A DNA stretch of 64,000 bases, from the NCBI GenBank assembly GCA_949358305.1, contig OX442323.1:8618001-8682000 (forward strand), written 5' to 3'. How positions within the stretch are numbered: position 1 is the first letter of the stretch; each line of letters begins with the position of its first letter. The notes under the pieces were generated by a model. The model ran no database searches. It saw only the letters and a program-made list of their open reading frames with translations, and was not told the origin of the DNA. This document shows, piece after piece, positions 42,601 through 52,629 of this stretch. Source of the DNA: Strigamia acuminata. Lineage: Eukaryota > Arthropoda > Chilopoda > Geophilomorpha > Linotaeniidae. The position numbers and the translations under genes are program-made.

Positions 42601-45600
42601 ATCTGCGGAAATCACGCTCCAAGTCGCCGCATTCAAAAGAACGCAGCGTTTCCAATTCACCTAGGTTAAATACTTCGTTGTCGAGGTCCCGTTCTAAGTC
42701 GGCCTCGCCCGACAAGACCGCGAAAGAAGTTTCGCCGTCGATGTCGCCCTCGAACTTGATAAAGGGGAAACAAAAGTAATTTGAAGATAATAAAAATAAA
42801 AATTGTTATATATTTTATTAATTTTTTTTTTTTAGGGGTGACAAAATGGCGGCTGGGGACAAACCCATAGAAATGATCGAGTTGATCCGCCGCGAAACTA
42901 TCGCCAAGAACGCGGAAATTAAAAAGGAAATCGAAAATCGAAAAAGAACATTTTCTAAGTCGCCGTCGCCTAGAAATAAAAGGCGATCGAGGTTAGAATT
43001 GAAATTTTTGGCGGGAAATTCAAATTTTTATAAATTTTCGGTGTTTAGGTCGCCGCGACATCGATCCAGGAGCCCACGACGAAGATCTCGCAGTCCGAGG
43101 CGACGTTCGCCGTACCGCAGACCGTCGCCTCGGAGGCCCAGTCGACGCAGTCCTCGTCGACGAACTCCTGAATACCAAAGAAGGTAAAAAAAAAATCAAT
43201 TTTAATTATTTGCCATTATTTGCGTAATTTAAATAAAAATAATTATTTTTTTAGGAGAAAATCGTCGTCACGATCGAGTTCATCGAGTTCGTCTAGCTCA
43301 TCTCGTTCACATTCCCCGGTGAAGAGCGCGAGTTCTCCCGGCCGGCGCGGCAAGCCGAAATACAAAGCGTTGGCGAAGGGGTCGGCGTCGCCGCCGCCCG
43401 CCAAGAAACGCGGCGCGAACGTGGAGGAGAAGAACGCCAACGAGGTAAGTTGATGTCGTTATTTGACGGAAGTGATATCACGGCATTTCTGATTTGCAGG
43501 GCTCAGTTAAAGAATTCATGAGTTAAATATCCGATATGTAAAAACGAGGAATTTATTATTTTGTTTTCTAATTTTTATTTATTTTTTGTATTTTTTCTTT
43601 TCTTTTTTTTCAGATTTTGATTTTGTTTGTTTTTGTTAATTGTTTAATAAGTCGTTGTGTTATCACTTGTTTCAAATGAAAGGCCGGTTACAGTAACAGT
43701 AAAGAATGGTTGATTTTGGAAATTTAACCGGAAGTTATTCTTTTTTTTGTTTATTTTGCCAATTTTAGAACGGAGGTCAAACGAAAGAGGATTCGCCGTT
43801 TGAGATTTCGCTGAAGAAGGATTCGGTGCAGAAGAAGCGCCATTATAGGAGTCGCGGGGCCGAGTCTGGGTCGGACAGTTCGGACGACGAGGCGGAGAAG
43901 AAGGCGGCGAGTGCGAAGGAGAAGTTTAAAGGGAGGGATCGTGAACGGCGCTCGTATTCGAGGTCTAAGTCCAGGTCGCCGCAGCCGCAACGACGGTGGC
44001 GGCCTAGTCCGTCTAATAGGGGTAGACGGCGCCCTTCGCCGGCCGATCGACGCAGATGGCGCAGTCCGTCGCCGGCACGGAGACGTAGGTCGCAGTCACC
44101 CGCTCATAGGCGACGGTCGCCGTCTTTCGAGCGCCGTAAACGATCCGAATCGCCCGATAGACGCAAAAGGTGAAGGAAATGTTTGGTTTTTGTTGGTTTT
44201 AGTTGATTGAAAATTAGATTTTAATTAAATAATTGGATTTAAAATTGGATTTTTGATGACTGTAATGGAAACATTTGATCAAAAATTCGATTTTTATTTA
44301 AAATTCTGGCCAAAAATTGGATTTTTATTGAAAGTTTTGGCCAGAAATTTGATTTTTATTGGAAGTTTTGGCCAGAAATTGGATTTTTATTCAAAATTTT
44401 GGCCAGAAATTGGATTTTTATTCAAAATTTTTGTGAAAAATTTGATTTTTATAGAAAGTTTTGGCCAGAAATTTGATTTTTATTCAAAATTTTGGCCAGA
44501 AATTGGATTTTTATTTAAAATTTTGGTGAAAAATTTGATTTTTATTGAAAGTTTTGGCCAGAAATTTGATTTTTATTTAAAATTTTGGCCAGAAATTGGA
44601 TTTTTATTCAAAATTTTGGTGAAAAATTGGATTTTTATTGAAAGTTTTGGCCAGAAATTTGATTTTTATTCAAAATTTTGGCCAGAAATTGGATTTTTAT
44701 TGAATATTTTGGCCAAAATTTGGATTTTTATTGAAAATTCTTATGAAAAATTGGATTTTAATTGATTTTTGTATTCTAGAATGATGAGGAAAGGTGGCCA
44801 GAAATCGGTGTCGCCCGACAAAGGAAAGTCGCCCAACGATGACGACAGGTACAAAAAGGGAAATCCCAATTTCCAGAAGAGGAGAAGTCCATTTGCGGAA
44901 CGGAGACGCTCCAAGTCGCCTGGTGCGAGATTTGGTTATTATTTTTAAAATTCCACCTTGTATTTGATTCTAATTGCAACCATTTCTTTCTCAGCTCAAG
45001 TGAGGAAGGAGCGGAGTCCACCGGTTCGAGATTTCAAGAAAAGGGGTGACGAAAGGCAGGAAAAACGCGGCCGACAGCCGTCGTCGTCGTCCTCGCCGGA
45101 CGTGCGCTTCAGGTCGCGATCCAGCCCGCCCCCGAAGAAGGCTCGATCCTCTCCGGGCAGCGAAAAGGGAGAGAAGCGCTCGAGTTCGCCTTTGCCTCGA
45201 ACGCACAGCTTATCTAGTCCGAAACGAGAGACTTTGCGGAAAAGACGCACTTTTGCGACCAAACAAGCGTCGCCCTCGCCCGACAGGTGGAAGAAGAGGT
45301 AAAACACATCGAAATTCAAAAGAAAAATTTGTTTTATTGATTGATTTTTGTATTTTTGAAGGTCTTTCTCGCCGGTCAAGGGGAAAATGGTGAAACCACG
45401 CGCTCTGCCGGCCGTGGCGGATAAAACGGAAGTTGCCGAGTCGCGTTTTGTAACTCGGAAGGAGAAATCTTTAAGCAAATCGCCGAAGCGAGTCTCGGTT
45501 TCGCCAGAAAAGCCGAAAATAGTGGAAAAGGAAGAGAAAAAAGTTGACGTAATCATTTAATTTGAATTAATTTGAATTTTTAAAAATGTTTGAATGTGTT

Positions 45601-46130
45601 TTTGACAGAATAAGGAGAAAGTGTTGCGCAAATACAGCGACGCGGAGGAGGAAGTGGTGGCGTTGCCGAAGAAGAAGAAGTCTAAAGCCGAGAGCGGGTC
45701 CGGGTCCGGGTCGGAGCAAGAGGAAGAGTTGATTAAGAAGAAGAAGAAGGATAAGAAACACAAGAAACACAAGAAGCACAAGAAGCACAAAAAACACAAA
45801 CATGGCAAGAAAGAAGAGGAGGAGGTAAGCTCGTGAAAGGTGCTTTAAATTCTTTCCCGTTTCATAAATTGATTCGGGACGTTGATAGTTTGTTTTATCT
45901 GTCGGTTGTGCGTTTCGTTTATTTCTCTTTTTTCCCTGCCTACGTTTCGTTTGTTGCAGGACGCGGCGAGCCCGGTCGAAAATATGGAGGAGCTGGAGAA
46001 GAGGTTGCGGGAGAAAGCTCTCAAGTCGATGAATAAAGCGCAGAAAATGGGTCTTGTTAGTGCGGGGGAGGGTGAGGGGGAAGAGGAAGGGGAAGGAGAG
46101 GAAGAAAACATTTCCAATTTGCAGTTGTAG
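39620..46130 (+). CDS. SRRM1: SRRM1 splicing coactivator (PWI domain plus RS region), 15 exons
   Basis: Exons 39620-39643, 39836-39925, 39992-40117, 41733-41903, 42393-42505, 42572-42775, 42836-42991, 43049-43183, 43255-43444, 43769-44169, 44780-44922, 44995-45298, 45362-45548, 45609-45824, 45960-46130; 876 aa, close to the ~900 aa of the vertebrate protein. The N-terminus DAGFFRGTSAEQDNRFSDKQ is almost invariant in the family. The PWI domain (residues about 28-125) includes KPWIAKKIYDILG and MQINLTGFLNGKNARMFMEE. The rest is RS- and RSP-rich, ending in a Lys-His and acidic tail. SRRM1 bridges exon-bound SR proteins and snRNPs and associates with the exon junction complex in the nucleus. A short alternative terminal exon (GSVKEFMS, 43500-43526) is possible. 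Introns 3, 4 and 10 are expanded by repeats. Confidence 0.95.
40277..40834. mobile_element. Inverted-repeat element in SRRM1 intron 3
   Basis: TTGTCAACTGCCGTATCGTC near 40290 is matched inverted near 40800-40825 (TTATCAACTGCGACATCGTC on the minus strand). Inside are two direct copies (about 40460-40610 and 40630-40800) sharing TTTTAGTTTAAGTGTATTTTA and GGCAAACGGGTCCGACAGAA-like blocks, plus a near-perfect hairpin GAGATACGAACTTCGTATCTC at 40420-40440. No transposase ORF. Confidence 0.65.
42000..42390. repeat. T-rich imperfect minisatellite in SRRM1 intron 4
   Basis: Loose repeats of TTTTTTGGACTTTTTTGAA, about 20 bp, increasingly regular from 42170. ORFs on either strand are shadows of the repeat. 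Confidence 0.8.
44270..44765. repeat. A/T minisatellite, 30-31-bp unit, in SRRM1 intron 10
   Basis: About 16 units of GGCCAGAAATTGGATTTTTA plus TTCAAAATTTT spacers. All lie between the exon 10 donor at 44170 and the acceptor at 44779. Confidence 0.95.
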
Positions 46131-46654
46131 GATATTTTTTTTTTTTTTTTTTTTTTTTTGGTTTTTTGTTTTTTGTTTTTGTTTTTGTTTTATCATCGAT
46201 TTTATTTTTTTGTTTTGGTTTTTTTTTTTTTAAATTATTCTGTAATTTGTTAGAGAAACCGTTGTAGTTGTATCATACAATGCAATCATTTGATCAAAAT
46301 GCTTTCATTTTTTGTTTTTGTCTTCTTTCAATTTCTGTAACTAAACTTAATGAAAATAAAATTCTTAATCGATTTTTTAGGTGTTGTGGTTATTTCGCTG
46401 GGGAGGTTTTAATGGCGGGTTGTGTGTATTTTTTGTTCGGTTAGGGTTAGCTGTAGTTGTTCCGTGGAATAAGTGAAGTTAATGGATAGTAAAAATTAAA
46501 AATTTTGATCGATTTTTTTAAGGTGTTTATTTCGCTGTGGGACTGCTAATGGCGGCGGGAAAAGACGAATGTGCCATTAACGACAACACCACGGTTGCCT
46601 TCAATTCCCGTCGAATTTCCGCAGCCAGCAACTCCAAGACATGGTTTCGTTATA
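46131..46654. repeat. SRRM1 3' UTR and downstream sequence, duplicated elsewhere in the window
   Basis: The stretch of about 46175-46562 is repeated in direct orientation at about 50156-50540 and partly inverted at about 7210-7340. Landmarks: GTTAGAGAAACCGTTGTAGT, ATGCAATCATTTGATCAAA and GGGGAGGTTTTAATGGCGGG. It contains the SRRM1 polyadenylation region (AATAAAATTC near 46355). Confidence 0.85.
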
Positions 46655-46793
46655 CAGTCGAAACTCTTTATAACGAATCTCAAGGGATCCGAATTTTTTA
46701 ACATGGTGTTTTATGGCCAGTGAACCAAACCAGCCATTTTTAGGTATTCGTTATATCGATAATTCGTTATATTGTTATAAAGAGTTTCGACTG
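46655..46793. mobile_element. Tc1/mariner (pogo-like) MITE, TA target site
   Basis: Perfect 20-bp terminal inverted repeats CAGTCGAAACTCTTTATAAC, flanked on both sides by TA (46653-46654 and 46794-46795). 139 bp, no ORF. End sequence and TA duplication are typical of pogo/Tc1-type non-autonomous elements. Confidence 0.9.
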
Positions 46794-46993
46794 TATTTGT
46801 TTCTCGGCTTGTTTTGGTGCAGTTTATGCACACATAGTCATGTTTACATCGTATTCAAGTAACCTTGTCGTGCGGTATCATTAGTTCGCGTGGTTGCCGC
46901 CAGAGTTAAATCTGTAGCAAGATATCAACCGACAAGGTTTAAGACGAGTGATTTGATTGGTCGGTGGTGGAGTTTCAAATTCAACCAATCAGA

Positions 46994-47237
46994 TTTCTCG
47001 GTTACCCCTTAGGTGTATCTAAGCTTATTTTCGGAAGATGCGGCAAATGGGGATGATGATGCGAATGATGCGATTAAAAAAAAAAAAAAATTTCTCCTGG
47101 AGGACTGGGAAAACATAAAAGATGGGACAAGAATTCCAGTCAGCCTGGAGCTGAATTTCAATGATCCACCCACTCTTAAAGTTAGCATGGAGAAGCACAC
47201 GGATCAGGATGGAAACACAGTTTTTCTCCTTAAGTAA
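46994..47237 (+). other. Orphan ORF / possible gene fragment
   Basis: Open reading frame after a possible acceptor (CCCCTTAG), reading LEDWENIKDGTRIPVSLELN and ending NTVFLLK. It looks coding in composition, with a 14-A run that would encode lysines. No upstream exon, start or homology found. Possibly an exon remnant. Confidence 0.3.
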
Positions 47238-47344
47238 TTGACTTCATCATGTATTTTTAATAAAATAATAAAACTAAAATAAATTACTTGTAATAAATAA
47301 ATACAATATTATTTCCCAAACGAATTATTGGATCGATTTGCATT

Positions 47345-48605
47345 TTTCGAATAGTCTGCTGGCCGAAAAACACCGATATCTCGAAACTGGCCGATCAGAT
47401 CGGCCTGAAACTTGGAAATTCGTTAGATTCGAGGTTTATTTACCCTATGGACTGTGAATGGTGCTGTGCCAGCGAATATTTATTCGTCGATGACACTTTT
47501 ACACATTTTCGAATAGTCTGCTGGCCTAAAAACACCGATATCTCGAAACTGGCCGATCAGATCGGTCTGAAACTTGGAAATTCGTTAGATTCGAGGTTTA
47601 TTTACCCTATGGACTGTGAATGGTGCTGTGCCAGCGAATATTTATTCGTCGATGACACTTTTACACATTTTCGAATAGTCTGCTGGCCTAAAAACACCGA
47701 TATCTCGAAACTGGCCGATCAGATCGGTCTGAAACTTGGAAATTCGTTAGATTCGAGGTTTATTTACCCTATGGACTGTGAATGGTGCTGTGCCAGCGAA
47801 TATTTATTCGTCGATGACACTTTTACACATTTTCGAATAGTCTGCTGGCCTAAAAACACCGATATCTCGAAACTGGCCGATCAGATCGGTCTGAAACTTG
47901 GAAATTCGTTAGATTCGAGGTTTATTTACCCTATGGACTGTGAATGGTGCTGTGCCAGCGAATATTTATTCGTCGATGACACTTTTACACATTTTCGAAT
48001 AGTCTGCTGGCCTAAAAACACCGATATCTCGAAACTGGCCGATCAGATCGGTCTGAAACTTGGAAATTCGTTAGATTCGAGGTTTATTTACCCTATGGAC
48101 TGTGAATGGTGCTGTGCCAGCGAATATTTATTCGTCGATGACACTTTTACACATTTTCGAATAGTCTGCTGGCCTAAAAACACCGATATCTCGAAACTGG
48201 CCGATCAGATCGGTCTGAAACTTGGAAATTCGTTAGATTCGAGGTTTATTTACCCTATGGACTGTGAATGGTGCTGTGCCAGCGAATATTTATTCGTCGG
48301 TGACACTTTTACACATTTTCGAATAGTCTGCTGGCCTAAAAACACCGATATCTCGAAACTGGCCGATCAGATCGGCCTGAAACTTGGAAATTCGGTAGAT
48401 TTGGGGGTGATTGACCCTATGGACCATGAATGGTGCTGTGCCAGCGAATATTTATTTGTCAGTGGCACTTTTTAACATTTTTTGAATAGTCTGCTGGCAT
48501 AAAAATGGCAATATCTCAAAACTGGCCGATCAGATCGACCTGAAACTTGAAAATTCGGTAGATTTGGGGGTGATTGACCCCATGGACCATGATTGGTGCT
48601 GTGCC
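47345..48605. repeat. 162-bp tandem satellite, about 7-8 copies, in-frame ORF
   Basis: CCCTATGGACTGTGAATGGTG recurs every 162 bp (47447, 47609, 47771, 47933, 48095, 48257), with copies nearly identical internally and diverged at both ends. Because 162 is a multiple of three, one frame stays open for 342 codons. Each unit contains GCCGATCAGATCGGC, an almost perfect palindrome. More likely satellite DNA than a gene: no splice context, no codon-biased differences between copies. Confidence 0.93.
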
Positions 48606-48865
48606 AGTGAATATTTTACGTTTGGGAAATATTTTAAGTTTTAACATTGGGTATCGTCCTGCCCCTAGATGGGCGAATCGAATGGTCTGCCAACTTCAGC
48701 CCGGTCAAATTTTAAACGTTTAGAGAAGTTTTAAACGAAAAAGGGCGAAGTGCGAGGTAAGTAAGAGAAGTGCTTCCATAAACTTTGTTGTGTTCAATCG
48801 CATTTTAAGGCATGTGGTGTTTTCAACTGTATATTCACTTTTTCTTTCATTGAATTACTTTTTAT

Positions 48866-49271
48866 TAGGCATGTGCGTTATTATTTTAAGGTGGGGCGTT
48901 GCGTTATTCACAAAATAACGCAACGCAGGCGTTATTTCGCAACAACGCAACAACGCTGAACAACGCGGCAACGCCAAAAAAACGCGATACCGTGCTAAAA
49001 AAAAAAAAAAAAAAAAAAAACGCCAAATACCGCAAATACCGCTCACGTTCTGAAAGATAGCAATATAGTGCTGAAATTTGTTTTAAAAAAAGAAATTTAA
49101 TTTTTTTTTTAAATTTTTTTTGGCGTTGCAGCGTTATTGCTGCGTTATTGCGTTGTTCAGCGTTGTTGCGTTATGTCGGAATAACGCAATGCGTTATTTC
49201 GGCAATAATGCGTTGTGTTATCACCAAAAAAAATAATGTTGGCCGTTATTTTGGCAACGCGCACACACCTA
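48866..49271. mobile_element. hAT-type MITE with 8-bp target-site duplication
   Basis: Ends TAGGCATGTGCGTT and, inverted, TAGGTGTGTGCGCGTT. Exact 8-bp direct flanks CTTTTTAT at 48858-48865 and 49272-49279. The interior is low-complexity GCGTTATT/AACGCAAC repeats and a 25-A run; no ORF. The 8-bp duplication and TAG..TGTGCG ends are diagnostic of the hAT superfamily. Confidence 0.93.
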
Positions 49272-49690
49272 CTTTTTATACATGAATCCGTATGTTGGAG
49301 GGGCGAGGGGGAAGAAACTTGTTTAGTAGTAGACGCCCCCAAATTATGAGAAATTAATTTGATTAATTTGATCTGACCTGATGTGTTTAAAAAGCAATTT
49401 AGGAATTTAGAATTTAAAAAACTGTCATTGAAGTTTGCTGCATTTAAATCTAATGGCTTATTTATTGGGTTTGTGCGTGCATCCGTTGGGTGTGGGTGTG
49501 TTGTGACATTGTTTACGATGCCACACATCGCACTTTCTCGGTCGTGCACGTAATCAACCGCTCTGTATTTTTTTTTGAGTGAAGAAAAGCCAGTAGCTTG
49601 ATCAGAAGAGTAGAGCTAGGGTTGATGAGCGGTCAGGGGAACAAATTAAAAAATGAATTTCTTTTTTTTAAATTTTAGAACAAGTCAAAA

Positions 49691-50230
49691 ATGGAAATAC
49701 CACTTCAAAAAAGTTGCAATTTGAGCAACTATTCGTCTCCATTTTATTATCATTTGAAAGAACACTTGCTGAAACAGCATGTGATCAAACAACCTGGTGA
49801 AAAGCCTTTCAAATGTCAAATATGTTCACGTTCCTTTCGGCGTGATACTTTAAGAAGACATTTAGACATACACACGGAAGAAAAAAAGTTCCACTGCCAT
49901 TTGTGTGATTATGCCGCTGCTCGAAAGGACACTTTAAGAAGCCATTTAGACACACACAGGCGATTTCACTGCCATTTGTGTGATTACTCTGGTGTTCATA
50001 GTGGGGCTCTAAGAAGAGATATAACATCACATACTGGAGTGAAGGCGAACAAACCAGGTTTGTTAAAAATTAGGAAATATTTTGTGTCAATTCGTTTTAA
50101 TTTTATTTATATTTCAGTCAGTTCGACGAATGAGGAAATAAAATCTTTGGTAATTTGTTTTTGTTTTGTTTTATCATCGATTTTATTTTATTTTATTTTT
50201 TTTTTTTTTAATTATTCTGTAATTTGTTAG
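49691..50230 (+). pseudogene. C2H2 zinc-finger gene fragment fused to a copy of SRRM1 3' sequence
   Basis: An ORF from 49691, preceded by an acceptor (TTTTAG at about 49674-49679), encodes finger FKCQICSRSFRRDTLRRHLD, a second finger FHCHLCDYAAARKDTLRSHL, and a third, CHLCDYSGVHSGALRRDITS, in which the first zinc-binding His is Asp. The linker between fingers 2 and 3 is shortened to HRR. An intron (50058-50117, GT-AG) could add SSTNEEIKSL. The frame then runs into DNA copied from the SRRM1 3' UTR and stops inside it. Upstream exons are not evident. Probably a truncated or chimeric gene; may still be transcribed. Confidence 0.5.
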
Positions 50231-50540
50231 AGAAACCGTTGTAGTTATATCATACAATGCAATCATTTGATCAAAGTGCTTTCATTTTTATTTTGTTTGT
50301 CTTCTTCCATTTTCTGTAACTAAACTTAATAAAAATTAAATTCTTAATCGATTTTTTAAGTGTTGTTATTTCGCTGGGGAGGTTTTAATGGCGGGTTGTA
50401 TGGATTTTTTGTTCGGTTAGGGTTAGCTGTAGTTGTTCCGTACAATAACTAAAGTTAACAATAGTAAAAATTAAAATTCTTGATCGATTTTTTTAAGGTG
50501 TTTATTTCGTTGTGGGACTGCTAATGGCGGCGGGAAATGG
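50156..50540. repeat. Second copy of SRRM1 3' sequence
   Basis: Direct copy of about 46175-46562, roughly 90 per cent alike by eye, including GAGAAACCGTTGTAGTTATA and GGGGAGGTTTTAATGGCGGG. It lies just upstream of the tRNA-Ala cluster. Confidence 0.85.
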
Positions 50541-50609
50541 CGGGATGTATGAATTTTTAATTCGGTTAGGCTTATCTGAAATGATTGTGTTTAGGTTGTA
50601 GTTTCAGAC

Positions 50610-50682
50610 GGGGGTGTAGCTCAGATGGTAGAGCGCTCGCTTAGCATGCGAGAGGTACGGGGATCGATGCCCCGCACCTCCA
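50610..50682 (+). tRNA. tRNA-Ala (AGC), cluster copy 1
   Basis: 73 nt. Acceptor GGGGGTG/CACCTCC with one G-T pair; anticodon loop TTAGCAT. Differs from the 34832 gene only in the acceptor stem. Confidence 0.97.
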
Positions 50683-50772
50683 ATTTGCGTATTTTTAAAT
50701 TTTTATTTTGAATTTGTTTGTATTTATCGAAATGTATGGATTTGTTTGGTTTATTATTAGAATTCACTCGTT

Positions 50773-50845
50773 GGGGGTGTAGCTCAGATGGTAGAGCGCT
50801 CGCTTAGCATGCGAGAGGTACGGGGATCGATGCCCCGCACCTCCA
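50773..50845 (+). tRNA. tRNA-Ala (AGC), cluster copy 2
   Basis: 73 nt, identical to the copy at 50610 throughout. Immediate 3' flank CAATTTGC is also shared, showing a recent local duplication. Confidence 0.97.
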
Positions 50846-50926
50846 ATTTGCATATTTTTATTTATTTTTAAGTTTTGTTGAATGTTTTAGATTAATAAGC
50901 TGTAATAAGAGTTAGATTGGTGTGGT

Positions 50927-50999
50927 GGGGATGTAGCTCAGATGGTAGAGCGCTCGCTTAGCATGCGAGAGGTACGGGGATCGATGCCCTGCATCTCCA
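50927..50999 (+). tRNA. tRNA-Ala (AGC), cluster copy 3
   Basis: 73 nt. Acceptor GGGGATG/CATCTCC as in the 34832 gene. One T-stem change (CCCTG instead of CCCCG) makes a G-U wobble pair, so it should still fold. Confidence 0.95.
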
Positions 51000-51247
51000 A
51001 TTCATTTTATTTTTTATTTTTTTATTTAAAAATAATTTAGTACCGCAGGATGAGGAGTCATTTATTTATTTTTATTTTTTCTTTTTTTAAATTTTTTTTT
51101 CATTTTTGTTGTTAAAAATAAAGAAATCATGTCTGGAATTGATTATTAAATTTTTATTATCACGTAAATAAATAATAATAATAAAAATTTCCGAATTTCT
51201 GATTTATTTCTTGTGTTATTTTATTTATTTCATTTATAAAATGAAAA

Positions 51248-52481
<1,234 letters not shown>

Positions 52482-52629
52482 GCTCTCGCGACCATCGAGA
52501 CAAAATTTAATCTATGACGTCACACATCCTCCCTTTTGATGCACAAACGTGATAAGATCGAGCTTAGAATATTTGGCCCTAGATGGCGTCGCGATTTGTT
52601 TTGTTTCGAGCGTGTTCATTTGTTACGTG
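52482..52629. promoter_or_regulatory. Shared SDR/RPGR bidirectional promoter region
   Basis: 148 bp separate the two divergent start codons. It must contain both 5' UTRs and promoters. No TATA box; relatively G/C-rich for the window. Confidence 0.55.

Noticed and set aside
44253-44765. 170-codon ORF after SRRM1 exon 10
   Set aside because: Runs through the 30-bp intron array; exons 10 and 11 splice cleanly across it.
47447-48475. 342-codon ORF with 54-residue repeats as a protein-coding gene
   Set aside because: Copies are homogenised DNA repeats with no splice or promoter context; kept as satellite, with the frame noted as a finding.
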